Source: Virgibacillus doumboii (GTDB taxonomy: Bacteria; Bacillota; Bacilli; Bacillales; Amphibacillaceae). From it: a stretch of DNA of 64,000 bases. Positions 29,418 to 37,431 of the stretch are shown in pieces. Both the position numbers and the translations under genes were made by a program. The stretch lies in the NCBI RefSeq assembly GCF_902806455.1, contig NZ_CADCWQ010000001.1:1054001-1118000 (forward strand). Direction: 5' to 3'. Below the pieces are notes generated by a model, which worked only from the letters and a program-made list of their open reading frames with translations, searched no databases and was not told the DNA's origin. The first letter of the stretch is position 1; each line of letters starts with the position of its first letter.

Positions 29418-30054
29418 GGGGACGTTACGGATTCGACAGGGATAGATTGAGCTCAGGCTGCGCGTCGAGGTTACGGCTCGTAAAACGTTATCGCCTATAA
29501 TAACTGGCAAAGAAACAAATCAACCTGCTTTAGCAGCTGCGTAAGTAGTTCTAAAGCGATCCTTCCTGCTATCGCCCGTGTGGCAGATTGAAGGGTCTCA
29601 AATGAAGCGGGCTATACTGTCATCCACCGTCTGAGGATGATAGTTGAAACGAATCAGACTAGCTCTTCCAAAGCCTGTTGGTAGGCTGAGGAATGAGTGA
29701 ATGATAATATACCAACTAAGCGTGTAGATGCTTGAGTGGCGATATCTCTGGACGTGGGTTCGATTAGTAACTAGTCGCCTTTTGTGGCAACACAAAAGTG
29801 AAAATCCGGCTTAATCGGTGAAACCTAAGTCGCTTTAAGCGATACGGCAATGCCGAGCGGTGTGTGGAGCAATCCAACAGCCGTGTATCGACTCATAGGC
29901 TGCCATGATCATGGTAGTACTAGGATGTGGAATCATACCAGTTGTGGTAAATTTACATTCCGCATAAGACGCCGGAGAATCTGGAAAATCAGGTTCAAGA
30001 TATAGTCAGTGCCATGTCGAAAGCATGGAAGAGCACGTCCCACCGTCTCCACCA
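29418..30054 (+). ncRNA. ssrA: Transfer-messenger RNA, interrupted by a group I intron
   Basis: Rescues stalled ribosomes by acting as tRNA-Ala and as a short message. The 5' end GGGGACGTTACGGATTCGACAGGG and 3' end CGTCTCC-ACCA form the acceptor stem. The tag reading frame begins at GGC 29506 and ends at TAA 29542, giving GKETNQPALAAA after the alanine carried by tmRNA. Exon 1 is 29418-29764 and exon 2 is 30038-30054; between them is a 273-nt intron in the T-loop. Spliced, the T-arm becomes GTGGG-TTCGATT-CCCAC and the mature RNA is about 364 nt. Unspliced, the tRNA-like domain could not form. Confidence 0.95.
29765..30037 (+). ncRNA. Group I self-splicing intron in the ssrA T-loop
   Basis: The sequence after TTCGAT is not tmRNA and resumes tmRNA at TCCCACC after a G. 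A P1 hairpin forms across the 5' site: exon CGAU then UAG, loop UAA, CUAGUCG, with a U-G pair at the cut. P2 is CTTTTGTG-GCAA-CACAAAAG (29779-29798, GNRA loop). A P/Q-like pair lies around GGTGAAACCTAA and ACGGCAATGCCGAGC. R-like ATCGACTCATAG (29888-29899) and the canonical S element AAGATATAGTC (29997-30007) form P7. A P9-like hairpin CCATG/CATGG precedes the terminal G (30037). It carries no endonuclease gene, so mobility alone is unlikely. Style suggests subgroup IC; this is tentative. Confidence 0.9.
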
Positions 30055-30076
30055 ATACATAAGTTGGTGGTTTTTT
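30049..30076 (+). terminator. Intrinsic terminator of ssrA
   Basis: CCACCAA (starting in the tmRNA CCA end) pairs with TTGGTGG (30064-30070), followed by TTTTTT. Confidence 0.85.
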
Positions 30077-30093
30077 GTTTGTAACTGTTACGT

Positions 30094-30156
30094 AAAGCAT
30101 AAATCTTCCATTTGGAAGGTTTATGCTTTATTTAGTTTTTGGAAGATTTATGCTTT
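30094..30156. repeat. Three-arm inverted/direct repeat
   Basis: AAAGCATAAATCTTCCA (30094-30110) is inverted relative to TGGAAGGTTTATGCTTT (30113-30129, 16 of 17 match) and to TGGAAGATTTATGCTTT (30140-30156, perfect). The first arm can pair with either of the other two. No gene is visible in 30077-30436; the rest holds the ECF promoter. Confidence 0.7.
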
Positions 30157-30349
30157 ATTATCGTAATGCGTCACCTTTTATTGAGTTTATATTAACTAGT
30201 TTTTGTCGAGTTTTCAGGGTAAATCCAATGCAAAGTTCCCTCAATAGGCTTACTTAAATTTATTGATGTGATTTTATAAAAAATATCCATATCGGTTTCA
30301 GATTGTACAAGTAAAAAAGATGGAAAAGCCAACGTTTTCAAAGTAAGTT

Positions 30350-30407
30350 AGAATAGTTCTTAAGAAATTTAAACTTTTCGGGAACTATTCTATTTTTCTT
30401 ACGTCAA
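30350..30407 (+). promoter_or_regulatory. ECF-type promoter with overlapping inverted repeat
   Basis: GGGAAC (30380-30385), a 16-nt spacer and CGTCAA (30402-30407) fit the ECF promoter pattern, about 30 nt before the sigma factor start. An inverted repeat AGAATAGTTC (30350-30359) / GAACTATTCT (30382-30391) overlaps the -35 and could be a terminator for upstream transcripts or an operator. Confidence 0.5.
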
Positions 30408-30436
30408 AAGTTGTAATTGGGGGAGAGAACATCGCT

Positions 30437-31006
30437 ATGGCCATGGAACTAGACAACCAGGAACTGAAAGCCATCCAGAATGACGAGAATCTGCGTGAGC
30501 AATTTTTGGAACAGCTGATTCATGAATATAGTCAATCTGTGTTATGGCTTGCTTATACATATGTAAAAGAAAAGCAGCTTGCTGAAGAAGTGACGCAGGA
30601 TGTCTTTATGACCTGTTATAACAAAATCAGCAGTTTTAAAAACCAATCTTCCATAAAAACGTGGATGTATCGCATCACGGTAAATAAATGCAAAGATGAG
30701 CTGAGAAAAAAATCGTTTAAGCGTTTTTTGTTACGAAATGAACAATCCCAGGACAACTGGGGTGCCTACGAGAATCATCCGGAATCCATTCTGGTGCAAG
30801 AAATGGAGGATGAAGTGCTGACAAATAATGTTATGTCTCTCCCAACCAAATTCAGAGAAGTGATTTATATGCATTATTTTGAAGATATGAAAATACGTGA
30901 AATAAGTGAGATTTTTAATGTAAAACTAAATACGATCAAAACCAGATTGAATCGCGGAAGGTCCATGCTCCGGAAAATGTATGAAGACAAGGAGGGCTTA
31001 AAATGA
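30437..31006 (+). CDS. ECF-type RNA polymerase sigma factor (SigX/SigW-like)
   Basis: Sigma factor of 189 residues. Region 2 (about 25-95) includes LAYTYVKEKQLAEEVTQDVFMTCYNKISSFK and WMYRITVNKCKDELRKK; region 4 (about 125-180) includes LPTKFREVIYMHYFEDMKIREISEIFNVKLNTIKTRLNRGRSMLRK. ATG 30437 follows a GGGGAGAG site; ATG 30443 is an alternative. The next gene overlaps by 4 nt and encodes its likely membrane inhibitor. An ECF promoter upstream suggests autoregulation. This pair is distinct from the one at 6190 and has a different partner. Confidence 0.87.
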   Translation: MAMELDNQELKAIQNDENLREQFLEQLIHEYSQSVLWLAYTYVKEKQLAEEVTQDVFMTCYNKISSFKNQSSIKTWMYRITVNKCKDELRKKSFKRFLLRNEQSQDNWGAYENHPESILVQEMEDEVLTNNVMSLPTKFREVIYMHYFEDMKIREISEIFNVKLNTIKTRLNRGRSMLRKMYEDKEGLK

Positions 31007-32031
31007 AAATGGACGACAAACTGAAACATCTGCGCAAATCGATGTCCAAAACGATTTTTAAGGATTTTGATGTAAATAAACAGGAACTAAAAAGAAACGT
31101 TCTTAATGAGTCAAAAAAACATCATCCGCTTTTCAATTTTAAACAGTGGATGAGAACGGGGATGAGTGCCATAAGTGTTGCTATTCTCTGTTTCATTATT
31201 GGGATTGCAGGTTTTTCGGATCAATTGTTTGAGAACAGTGAGCAGAATTCTAAGCCGGATTACCGTTCGGCAGAAAATAATGATAATCCGGAGAACATCG
31301 AAGAAAAGCTTAAACCATCAGAAAAATATCCTGATAAATTTCAAATTGTAAAGAAAAAGCGAAATTCCAGGGATTATGTGAACAGTGCTCTAGGGGTATA
31401 TGAGTATTTTCCAAGTCCCGGGTCTAAAAATCGGGTGGAATTTTACGTTGATTTTCAACGAAATAAAAATAGGGTGACATATATGGATATTACGAATCGG
31501 AAAGTTACTGAAACGTTGCATTACTTGTTTGAGTATAATGTGGTTCTACGTAAAAAAGAGGAAGACCACATTTTTAACCGGAAAACTTTAAAAGAGAGCT
31601 ATCACGATGATATGCAATTTTTTATAGAATCACATACGAATAAATTTAATGGTCAAATATTTGATAGTGAATGGGATTTTTTATACCAAAATTATGAAAA
31701 CTGGACCTATGTAGAAGGAGAAAAGTTTGGTATGCCTGTTTATGAAATCGAAGGGACTGTTACAGAAGATATATCTCCTGAACTGGTTGGTCCTTTTACT
31801 ATGACGATTTCGAAAGAGACAGGAGCCCTGCTGGATTTAAAAGCTTACGGCAGTAGAGATAAGCCATTTGTTTCACTTACGGTCAAAGAAATCAAACTTA
31901 ATCAAGGCATACCAGATGATGTGTTTATACTTGATGTATCTGGTTATAAAGAATTACCGAATAAAGAATTCAATATAAGTGGGATTGAAAATTATCAGGA
32001 AAAACCAGGTGGTGTTGATACCAGTCGTTAA
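31003..32031 (+). CDS. Membrane-anchored probable anti-sigma factor
   Basis: 342 residues: a basic cytoplasmic N-terminus (about 1-45), one membrane helix (about 50-68, MSAISVAILCFIIGIAGFS), an acidic linker, and an extracellular domain with regular beta-strand character. Layout and the 4-nt overlap with the sigma gene fit an RsiX/RsgI-type inhibitor released by a membrane signal. The extracellular part ends in a region reminiscent of MucB/RseB or LolA-like folds, but this is only by general pattern. No zinc-binding His-x3-Cys-x2-Cys motif is seen. Confidence 0.65.
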   Translation: MKMDDKLKHLRKSMSKTIFKDFDVNKQELKRNVLNESKKHHPLFNFKQWMRTGMSAISVAILCFIIGIAGFSDQLFENSEQNSKPDYRSAENNDNPENIEEKLKPSEKYPDKFQIVKKKRNSRDYVNSALGVYEYFPSPGSKNRVEFYVDFQRNKNRVTYMDITNRKVTETLHYLFEYNVVLRKKEEDHIFNRKTLKESYHDDMQFFIESHTNKFNGQIFDSEWDFLYQNYENWTYVEGEKFGMPVYEIEGTVTEDISPELVGPFTMTISKETGALLDLKAYGSRDKPFVSLTVKEIKLNQGIPDDVFILDVSGYKELPNKEFNISGIENYQEKPGGVDTSR

Positions 32032-32058
32032 AAGGTGGGCTAATTATGTCCGCCTTTT
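32030..32058. terminator. Bidirectional terminator
   Basis: AAAAGGTGGGC (32030-32040) pairs with GTCCGCCTTTT (32048-32058) over 11 positions including G-U pairs, between convergent genes. Confidence 0.65.
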
Positions 32059-32077
32059 CCATTTCGATCTTGATTTT

Positions 32078-32488
32078 TTAGTTTGTGAATGTCGCCTTCA
32101 CACGTTTCGATCTGAAAAAATACACAATCCAGATACAGTCAATCAGTGTATACAGCCATACATATTCGGTGAGTCCCCACTGAATCATTGCATAAAAACG
32201 CCACAAAATGTTAAGTGCATAATTGGCAATTATTAATTTCGGCAGCAGTTTTTTTCGCCTGACCCAACATACAATAATGAAGAGATAAAAGATTAGGAGC
32301 AAAATATTAAATATGTAATTTATTAGAAGATAAGATGAGTTGTAGCCCAACACATAAATGAGAGTGCCAAAAAAGGCAAAAGCAATTCCGATAGCCGGTA
32401 AAACAAGCCAGCCTGCAACGATTGCGTAATGATAGTCCGTATCAAATTCGGACTTATTCTCATTATGAAACCGTTCTGTATTAGTCAT
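32078..32488 (-). CDS. DUF2569-type small membrane protein
   Basis: 136 residues with four predicted helices. The segment AGWLVLPAIGIAFAFFGTLI near the N-terminus is typical of the DUF2569 family, for which no function is known. Ribosome site GGAGGT just before the ATG. It is a single-gene unit, convergent with the anti-sigma gene. Confidence 0.65.
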   Translation of the reverse strand: MTNTERFHNENKSEFDTDYHYAIVAGWLVLPAIGIAFAFFGTLIYVLGYNSSYLLINYIFNILLLIFYLFIIVCWVRRKKLLPKLIIANYALNILWRFYAMIQWGLTEYVWLYTLIDCIWIVYFFRSKRVKATFTN

Positions 32489-32619
32489 GAATACCTCCAG
32501 GGAATTAATATTAATTTAATGATAAGTATTTAAACATAGACAGTCAATACGTCCCACGCATAATAGTTGCATTAATGTTAAAATAAAAAATGGTAACTAT
32601 TTAGAGAGGAGAAACAGTC

Positions 32620-33675
32620 ATGACTACATATCCAAACGTAAACGAAACAAAAGGACTACTTAGACAACTGGTTTCCATACCAAGTCCATCCGGAAACACC
32701 GGGAAAGTAATTCAGTTTGTGGAGGATTTTTTGAAGGATCTGCAAGTGGAAACAAGACGGAACCGCAAAGGCGGCTTGATTGCAACATTGCCTGGAAAAA
32801 ATAATGATGAGCAGCGGATGCTGACGGCACACGTAGATACGCTCGGTGCGATGGTAAAAGAAGTGAAAAACAATGGCCGGCTGCGTCTTGATTTAATTGG
32901 CGGATTTAAATACAACGCGATAGAAGGGGAGTACTGCGAAATCCAAACTTCCGACGGCGATGTATTTACAGGAACGATCCTGATGCGTCAGACTTCCGTG
33001 CATGTATATAAAGATGCCGGAAAAGCGGAGCGTAACCAGGAAAACATGGAAGTCCGGATTGATGCCAAGGTGGAAAACGCTGACGATATCCGAGAGCTTG
33101 GAATTGAAGTAGGGGATTTTGTTTCCTTCGATCCACGGGTCCAACTTACGGAAACTGGTTTTGTTAAATCACGTCATTTGGATGACAAAGCGAGTGTTGC
33201 TACGTTATTACAGTTGATTAAGCGGGTGAAAGAAGAAGGCATTACCCTACCATACACGACGCATTTTCTTATTTCCAACAATGAAGAAATCGGCTATGGC
33301 GGGAATTCCAACATTACACCAGAGACTGTGGAATATCTGGCAGTCGATATGGGTGCTATGGGTGACGGACAAATGACGGATGAGTATACAGTGTCCATTT
33401 GTGTAAAGGATGCGAGTGGTCCGTATCATTATGGATTGCGCAAGCATTTGGTCGAACTCGCAGCAAACAACAACATCGGGTATAAACAAGATATCTATCC
33501 ATATTACGGTTCCGATGCATCTGCAGCAATCCGTGCTGGACATGATATTATTCATGGACTTATCGGACCGGGAATCGACTCGTCGCATGCGTATGAGCGG
33601 ACACATGAAACGTCGTTGGAATATACGGAACAATTGCTGTATCACTATGTAAAATCTGAGTTGGTAGACTACTAA
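32620..33675 (+). CDS. M42-family aminopeptidase (YsdC/FrvX-like)
   Basis: Cytosolic dinuclear-metal aminopeptidase of 351 residues. Metal and catalytic residues can be followed: His in TAHVDTLGAMV near 66, bridging Asp in SRHLDDKASVA, catalytic Glu pair in SNNEEIGYGGNS near 219, Asp in AVDMGAMGDG, and His in HAYERTHETSLEYTEQL at the end. The ribosome site is GAGAGGAG. Members trim short peptides or are cellulase-linked in name only. It is followed by repeat copy C and no terminator is clear. Confidence 0.9.
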   Translation: MTTYPNVNETKGLLRQLVSIPSPSGNTGKVIQFVEDFLKDLQVETRRNRKGGLIATLPGKNNDEQRMLTAHVDTLGAMVKEVKNNGRLRLDLIGGFKYNAIEGEYCEIQTSDGDVFTGTILMRQTSVHVYKDAGKAERNQENMEVRIDAKVENADDIRELGIEVGDFVSFDPRVQLTETGFVKSRHLDDKASVATLLQLIKRVKEEGITLPYTTHFLISNNEEIGYGGNSNITPETVEYLAVDMGAMGDGQMTDEYTVSICVKDASGPYHYGLRKHLVELAANNNIGYKQDIYPYYGSDASAAIRAGHDIIHGLIGPGIDSSHAYERTHETSLEYTEQLLYHYVKSELVDY

Positions 33676-33701
33676 TATCTAAAAAGAGGTTGAGACATAA
33701 T

Positions 33702-33971
33702 ACAAAGTGTAAAATAAAGTCGAACTATATATAACTCTAGCGTAGGAAATATACGCAGACTCCTGCGGGAGGAAAGGCATAGGTGAGACTCCGAAGCGCG
33801 ATAGCGCAAGGAGGCTCAACAGCCGCCCGCGGCTAAGAAGACACTGCGAAAACGTACTTCTTGAGCAGATGTCGCCTTGGTACCCGGAGGTGTGAAAGCG
33901 AAGTATATTTCCGGAGCGGTTGTATGCACCTTTTCCAGTTAATCATTTTTCCTTTTGATAAAACACTTTGT
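33702..33971. repeat. GC-rich intergenic element (copy C) with an internal insert
   Basis: Bounded by ACAAAGTGT (33702-33710) and ACACTTTGT (33963-33971), a perfect 9-bp inverted repeat. The core ATATACGCAGACTCCTGCGGGA ... AAGGAGGCTCAACAGCCGCCCGCGG matches copies A and B. Between CCCGCGG and AAAGCGAAG about 65 nt are inserted that the other copies lack (about 33833-33894); this insert has its own AAGAAG/CTTCTT hairpin. Confidence 0.72.
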
Positions 33972-33999
33972 CCATCCTCTTTTTTTAGCTTAAATTTAG

Positions 34000-34056
34000 T
34001 TTGTATACAAATTATATTTACACAAAGTTAAATGTAGTGTATAATGATACAAGTAT
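34000..34056 (+). promoter_or_regulatory. Promoter and operators of the marR-MFS operon
   Basis: TTTACA (34017-34022), a 17-nt spacer and TATAAT (34040-34045). A perfect palindrome TTTGTATACAAA (34000-34011) flanks the -35, and a second related site ATACAAGTAT (34047-34056) covers the predicted start. Paired palindromes around a promoter suggest autorepression by the MarR protein. Confidence 0.55.
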
Positions 34057-34078
34057 GAATGAAGGGAGTTCACCTGCC

Positions 34079-34540
34079 ATGTCCCTGTCAATGGATAAAG
34101 CCATCAGATCCGCTTCCGTTCGACTCAGCAAAAAAATATCCCGAATCATCAATCATCAATTAAAAAAATTCAATATCACAACCGAACAATGGAGTGTACT
34201 AAGGACATTGCATGATTCAGGCCGGATTACACAAAAAACACTTTCCGAACGATCGGATAAAGATCAGGCAACCTTAACAAAAATTCTCGACTTATTGGAA
34301 AAACACGGGTATACCGACAGAGTCCGGAATCCGGAAGATCGCCGTTCCTTTCTGGTTCAGATTACTGAAAAAGGATTTAATCTTGTTGAAGAGGTTGGTC
34401 CCTTTTTACAGGATGTATATAGAGATATAGTTGAGGATATTGATCAGGAGAAATTGTCACTATATCAGGAAGTATTAACCTCATTGGAAAAGAACATTGA
34501 TTTCCTGTTAATGAATGAATCAAATAGAAAGAAGGAATAG
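34079..34540 (+). CDS. MarR-family transcriptional regulator
   Basis: About 153 residues with the MarR winged helix: ITTEQWSVLRTLHDSGRITQKTLSERSDKDQATLTKILDLLEKHGYTDRVRNPEDRRSFLVQITEKG, where the recognition helix and the DxR-type wing (NPEDRRSFLV) are plain. Likely represses its own operon and the downstream MFS gene. ATG 34079 is preferred: the promoter start lies near 34052, so earlier ATGs (34001, 34055) are upstream of or at the transcript start. The ligand is unknown. Confidence 0.87.
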   Translation: MSLSMDKAIRSASVRLSKKISRIINHQLKKFNITTEQWSVLRTLHDSGRITQKTLSERSDKDQATLTKILDLLEKHGYTDRVRNPEDRRSFLVQITEKGFNLVEEVGPFLQDVYRDIVEDIDQEKLSLYQEVLTSLEKNIDFLLMNESNRKKE

Positions 34541-34546
34541 ATTTAA

Positions 34547-35722
34547 ATGAGAAACGCACCAAAGTTATGGACATCCCAGTTTTTGGCCATTATTGTAATG
34601 GCTTTTTTATTTTTTCTTTGTTTACAGTTATTAACGGCTGGTTTTCCGGCATATATAACTACGATCAAAAATGACCCTGCACAGGCCGGTCTGATGACAA
34701 CAGTCTTTATGGCTGCAGCAATTTTAACCCGTCCGCTGATTGGTTATATCATGCAAAAAATAAATATGAAATTGATCAGTATTGCAGCACTTATCTTTCT
34801 CACATTGTCCGTTGGCTTAAGTTATGGACAGGATTCGGTTGCTGTACTACTAGGGTTACGGGTACTGCACGGGATTGGATTCGGTATTGTTTCAACTATA
34901 TTTGCGACAATGGCAACAACAATTATCCCGGTAAAACGGATTGGTGAAGGGATTGGCTATTATGGCATGGCCACAAGTGTCGGAACCAGTGTGGCACCAA
35001 TGTTTGCTTTATCCATTCTGCAATTTTTCTCGTATAATGCGATGATTATTCTGTCGGTTATTTTAACGATTGCCGCACTTGTTCTTTGTTTCTTTGTAAA
35101 AGCACCAAAAACAGCTGTTACCGATAGTGGCAGTATACGAAATATCACGTTAAAAGAATATGTTTTTGATAAAAAGGCATTACTTCCATGTATTCTGACG
35201 ATGTTTTTCACCGTTACATTGGGTGGGGTAATCAGCTTTTTGAGCGGACTGGGTAAAGAGGCAGGCCTAAGCTCTGTTTCGTTATTTTTCCTCGTAATGA
35301 CAATCATGATGACAGCAATTCGTCCGTTTTCAGGAAGATGGTTTGATAATTACGGACATAAAGTCATTATGTACCCTGCAGCCGTTTCGGGTATTGTTGG
35401 ACTGTTTCTTTTATAGATTACACAGAACACCATAACATTGCTTGCTGCCGGGATGTTTTACGGTATCTCCTATGGTATTGTTACTCCGACGCTTCAGGCT
35501 ATTGCGGTAAGTTTTGTTGATCGGGAGAAGCAGGGAACAGCCAATGCCATGTTTTTCTCATCGATGGACATTGGAATGGCAGTAGGTTCTACCGGATTGG
35601 GAATGCTCGCAGCCGCTACTAGTTATCATTTTATCTATGGATTTTCAATAATAAGTATTGTTATTTTGCTGTTAATCTACACATTTATTTTTGTAAGGTC
35701 TGAGAAGGTGCTAAAAGAATGA
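34547..35722 (+). pseudogene. MFS transporter interrupted by an in-frame TAG stop
   Basis: A 12-helix major facilitator protein of about 391 codons. The frame is continuous from ATG 34547 to the stop at 35722 except for one TAG at 35414-35416, which falls in the ninth or tenth helix (GIVGLFLL-stop-ITQNTITLLAAGMFYG). Motifs: RPLIGYIMQ after helix 2, and REKQGTANAMFFSSMDIGMAVGS in the C-terminal half. It starts 6 nt after marR. A single nonsense change inactivated it, or the stop is read through, or it is a sequence error. Residual truncated protein would lack the last third. Without function, the MarR regulator has lost its obvious target. Confidence 0.85.
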
Positions 35723-35744
35723 CCCAAAAGCAATCTTTTGGGTC
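35721..35744. terminator. Hairpin between convergent MFS and sdhB genes
   Basis: GACCCAAAAG (35721-35730) and CTTTTGGGTC (35735-35744) are perfectly complementary with a 4-nt loop. T-tracts are weak on both strands, so strength is uncertain. Confidence 0.55.
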
Positions 35745-35755
35745 AACACCCTGAA

Positions 35756-36502
35756 TCAATCCGCGCCAAAGAAACTTTTGAAGGATTCCACTGTAGCCTG
35801 CCGGTTTACTGATGCAATGGAAGTTGTTATGGGAATTCCTTTAGGACAGACTTGTACACAATTTTGCGAGTTACCGCACCCTTGAAGACCACCATCTTCC
35901 ATAAAACCGTCAACACGCTCTTCCCAATTCATTTCTCCGGTTGGGTGAGCGTTTTTCAGGCGGACCTGAGGGAAAACAAACGGCCCTAAAAATTCATTCT
36001 TATCATTTACGTTCGGACATGCTTCCAGGCAAACACCACACGTAAAACACTTTGAAAGTTCATAGGCCATCTGACGTTTTTTCTCAGCCATCCGCGGTCC
36101 GGGCCCCAAATCGTATGTACCGTCAATCGGTATCCATGCTTTCACTTGCTTTAATGAATCAAACATACTTTCCCGGTCAATAATCAGGTCGCGGACAACC
36201 GGAAATGTCCGCATCGGTTTCAGACGGATTGGTTGCTCCAGGTTATCGACTAAGGTTGAACATGCCTGCTGCGGATAGTCGTTGATAACCATCGAACATA
36301 TCCCGCAAACCTCTTCCAGACAACTCATTTCCCATTGGACCGGGGTAGTTTTATTTCCATCCTTATCAACGGGATTTTGACGAATTTCCATTAGTGCAGA
36401 AATAATATTCATATTTGGACGGTAAGGGATAGTGAATTCCTGTTCATAGGCCTCGGCGTTCGGTTCTTCCTGTCTTTCAATAATCAATTGAAATGTTTCC
36501 AC
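35756..36502 (-). CDS. sdhB: Succinate dehydrogenase/fumarate reductase iron-sulfur subunit, orphan copy
   Basis: 248-residue electron-transfer subunit with all three cluster motifs: 2Fe-2S in CLEEVCGICSMVI plus a later Cys in QQACS; 4Fe-4S in CFTCGVCLEACP; and 3Fe-4S in GCGNSQNCVQVCPKGIP. Close to Bacillus SdhB throughout (PIDGTYDLGPGPRM), with one change, GIC for the usual GAC. GTG 36502 has an AAGGAGTG site. SdhB normally sits at the end of sdhCAB; no sdhA or sdhC is next to it here. It may be a second copy or the operon may have split. Confidence 0.85.
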   Translation of the reverse strand: METFQLIIERQEEPNAEAYEQEFTIPYRPNMNIISALMEIRQNPVDKDGNKTTPVQWEMSCLEEVCGICSMVINDYPQQACSTLVDNLEQPIRLKPMRTFPVVRDLIIDRESMFDSLKQVKAWIPIDGTYDLGPGPRMAEKKRQMAYELSKCFTCGVCLEACPNVNDKNEFLGPFVFPQVRLKNAHPTGEMNWEERVDGFMEDGGLQGCGNSQNCVQVCPKGIPITTSIASVNRQATVESFKSFFGAD

Positions 36503-36678
36503 GATGCATACACTCCTTTGTTCTCAGTATTGGATAAATGGGGGGATTCTATTCGAAATTCGGATTTTTGTTGTGTTAAAGATAGTTGTTTTAATGTTCT
36601 GAAAACATGTCAATTGTGTTATAATACACCAATAAGAAGATAGTAATACTGTGGATTTCAGTTTGAGAGGTGAACCAG

Positions 36679-37401
36679 GTGTTTAAACAAATTGATCAAA
36701 AAAAGCTCGTCTTGATGCCAGTCGGCCATTACCAACATATATATTAAGAAGTTTACGTGAGAAATTATTACTTGAATGGACGTATAATTCGAATGCAATC
36801 GAAGGAAATACCTTAACGATAAAGGAAACAAAAGTTGTATTGGAAGGTATAACGGTTGGCGGGAAAACGATGCGTAAACATTTAGAAGTAATAAATCACT
36901 GTGATGCGATTACATATGTGGAAGAAATCGTTGAAAAAAATGAACCGTTATCAGAATGGCAAATTAAAAACCTGCATCGGTTGGTGCTTAAAGAAATTAA
37001 TGATGAATATGTGTACCGGGATCAACAAGTAGTCATTTCAGGTGCAACACACACACCACCAGCACCATACCTGTTAAAACAAAAAATGGAACAGCTAATG
37101 GATTGGTATAAAGAAGAAACAGAAGAACTGCAACCGATTACACATGGAGCAATGCTGCATGCGTTTTGCAGTGGTCCATTCTTACATTGATGGAAATGGT
37201 CGTGTATCACGGTTACTATTAAATCTGGAACTTATGAAAAATGGCTACCCGCCAATTATCATTAAAGTGGAAAATCGATTGGAATATTATGAAGCGCTGG
37301 ATAAAGCACATATCGAAGAAGATTGTGATGATTTTATTAGATTGGTCGCAAAGGAAACAGAGGATTCGTTAGACCTGTATTTGTCGACAATAGAAAAGTG
37401 A
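36679..37401 (+). pseudogene. Fic-family protein gene with two frameshifts
   Basis: Fic proteins usually transfer AMP to target proteins. Three reading frames must be joined. The first begins at GTG 36679 (site GAGAGGTGA). It shifts at a run of seven A near 36699, where eight would keep the frame and give QIDQKKARLDASRPLPTYI. It shifts again near 37160, where loss of one CG from GCGCG would explain LHA(R)FAVVHSYIDGNGR. The catalytic motif is HSYIDGNGRVSR (canonical HPFxDGNGR), and an N-terminal inhibitory motif SNAIEGN is present. Two independent lesions make a pseudogene likelier than a sequencing error. Confidence 0.85.
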
Positions 37402-37429
37402 GCGGATGTAAGATGCCCGCTCACTTTTT
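37394..37429. terminator. Bidirectional terminator
   Basis: GTGAGCGG (37399-37406) pairs with CCGCTCAC (37417-37424), with AAAA and TTTTTA flanks, between the convergent fic remnant and the hemolysin III gene. Confidence 0.8.
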
Positions 37430-37431
37430 AC

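Noticed and set aside
29598..29795. Minus-strand open frame over ssrA
   Set aside because: Lies on the opposite strand of tmRNA and the intron; no ribosome site or family resemblance.
29765..30037. Homing endonuclease in the intron
   Set aside because: 273 nt with no open frame of useful length.
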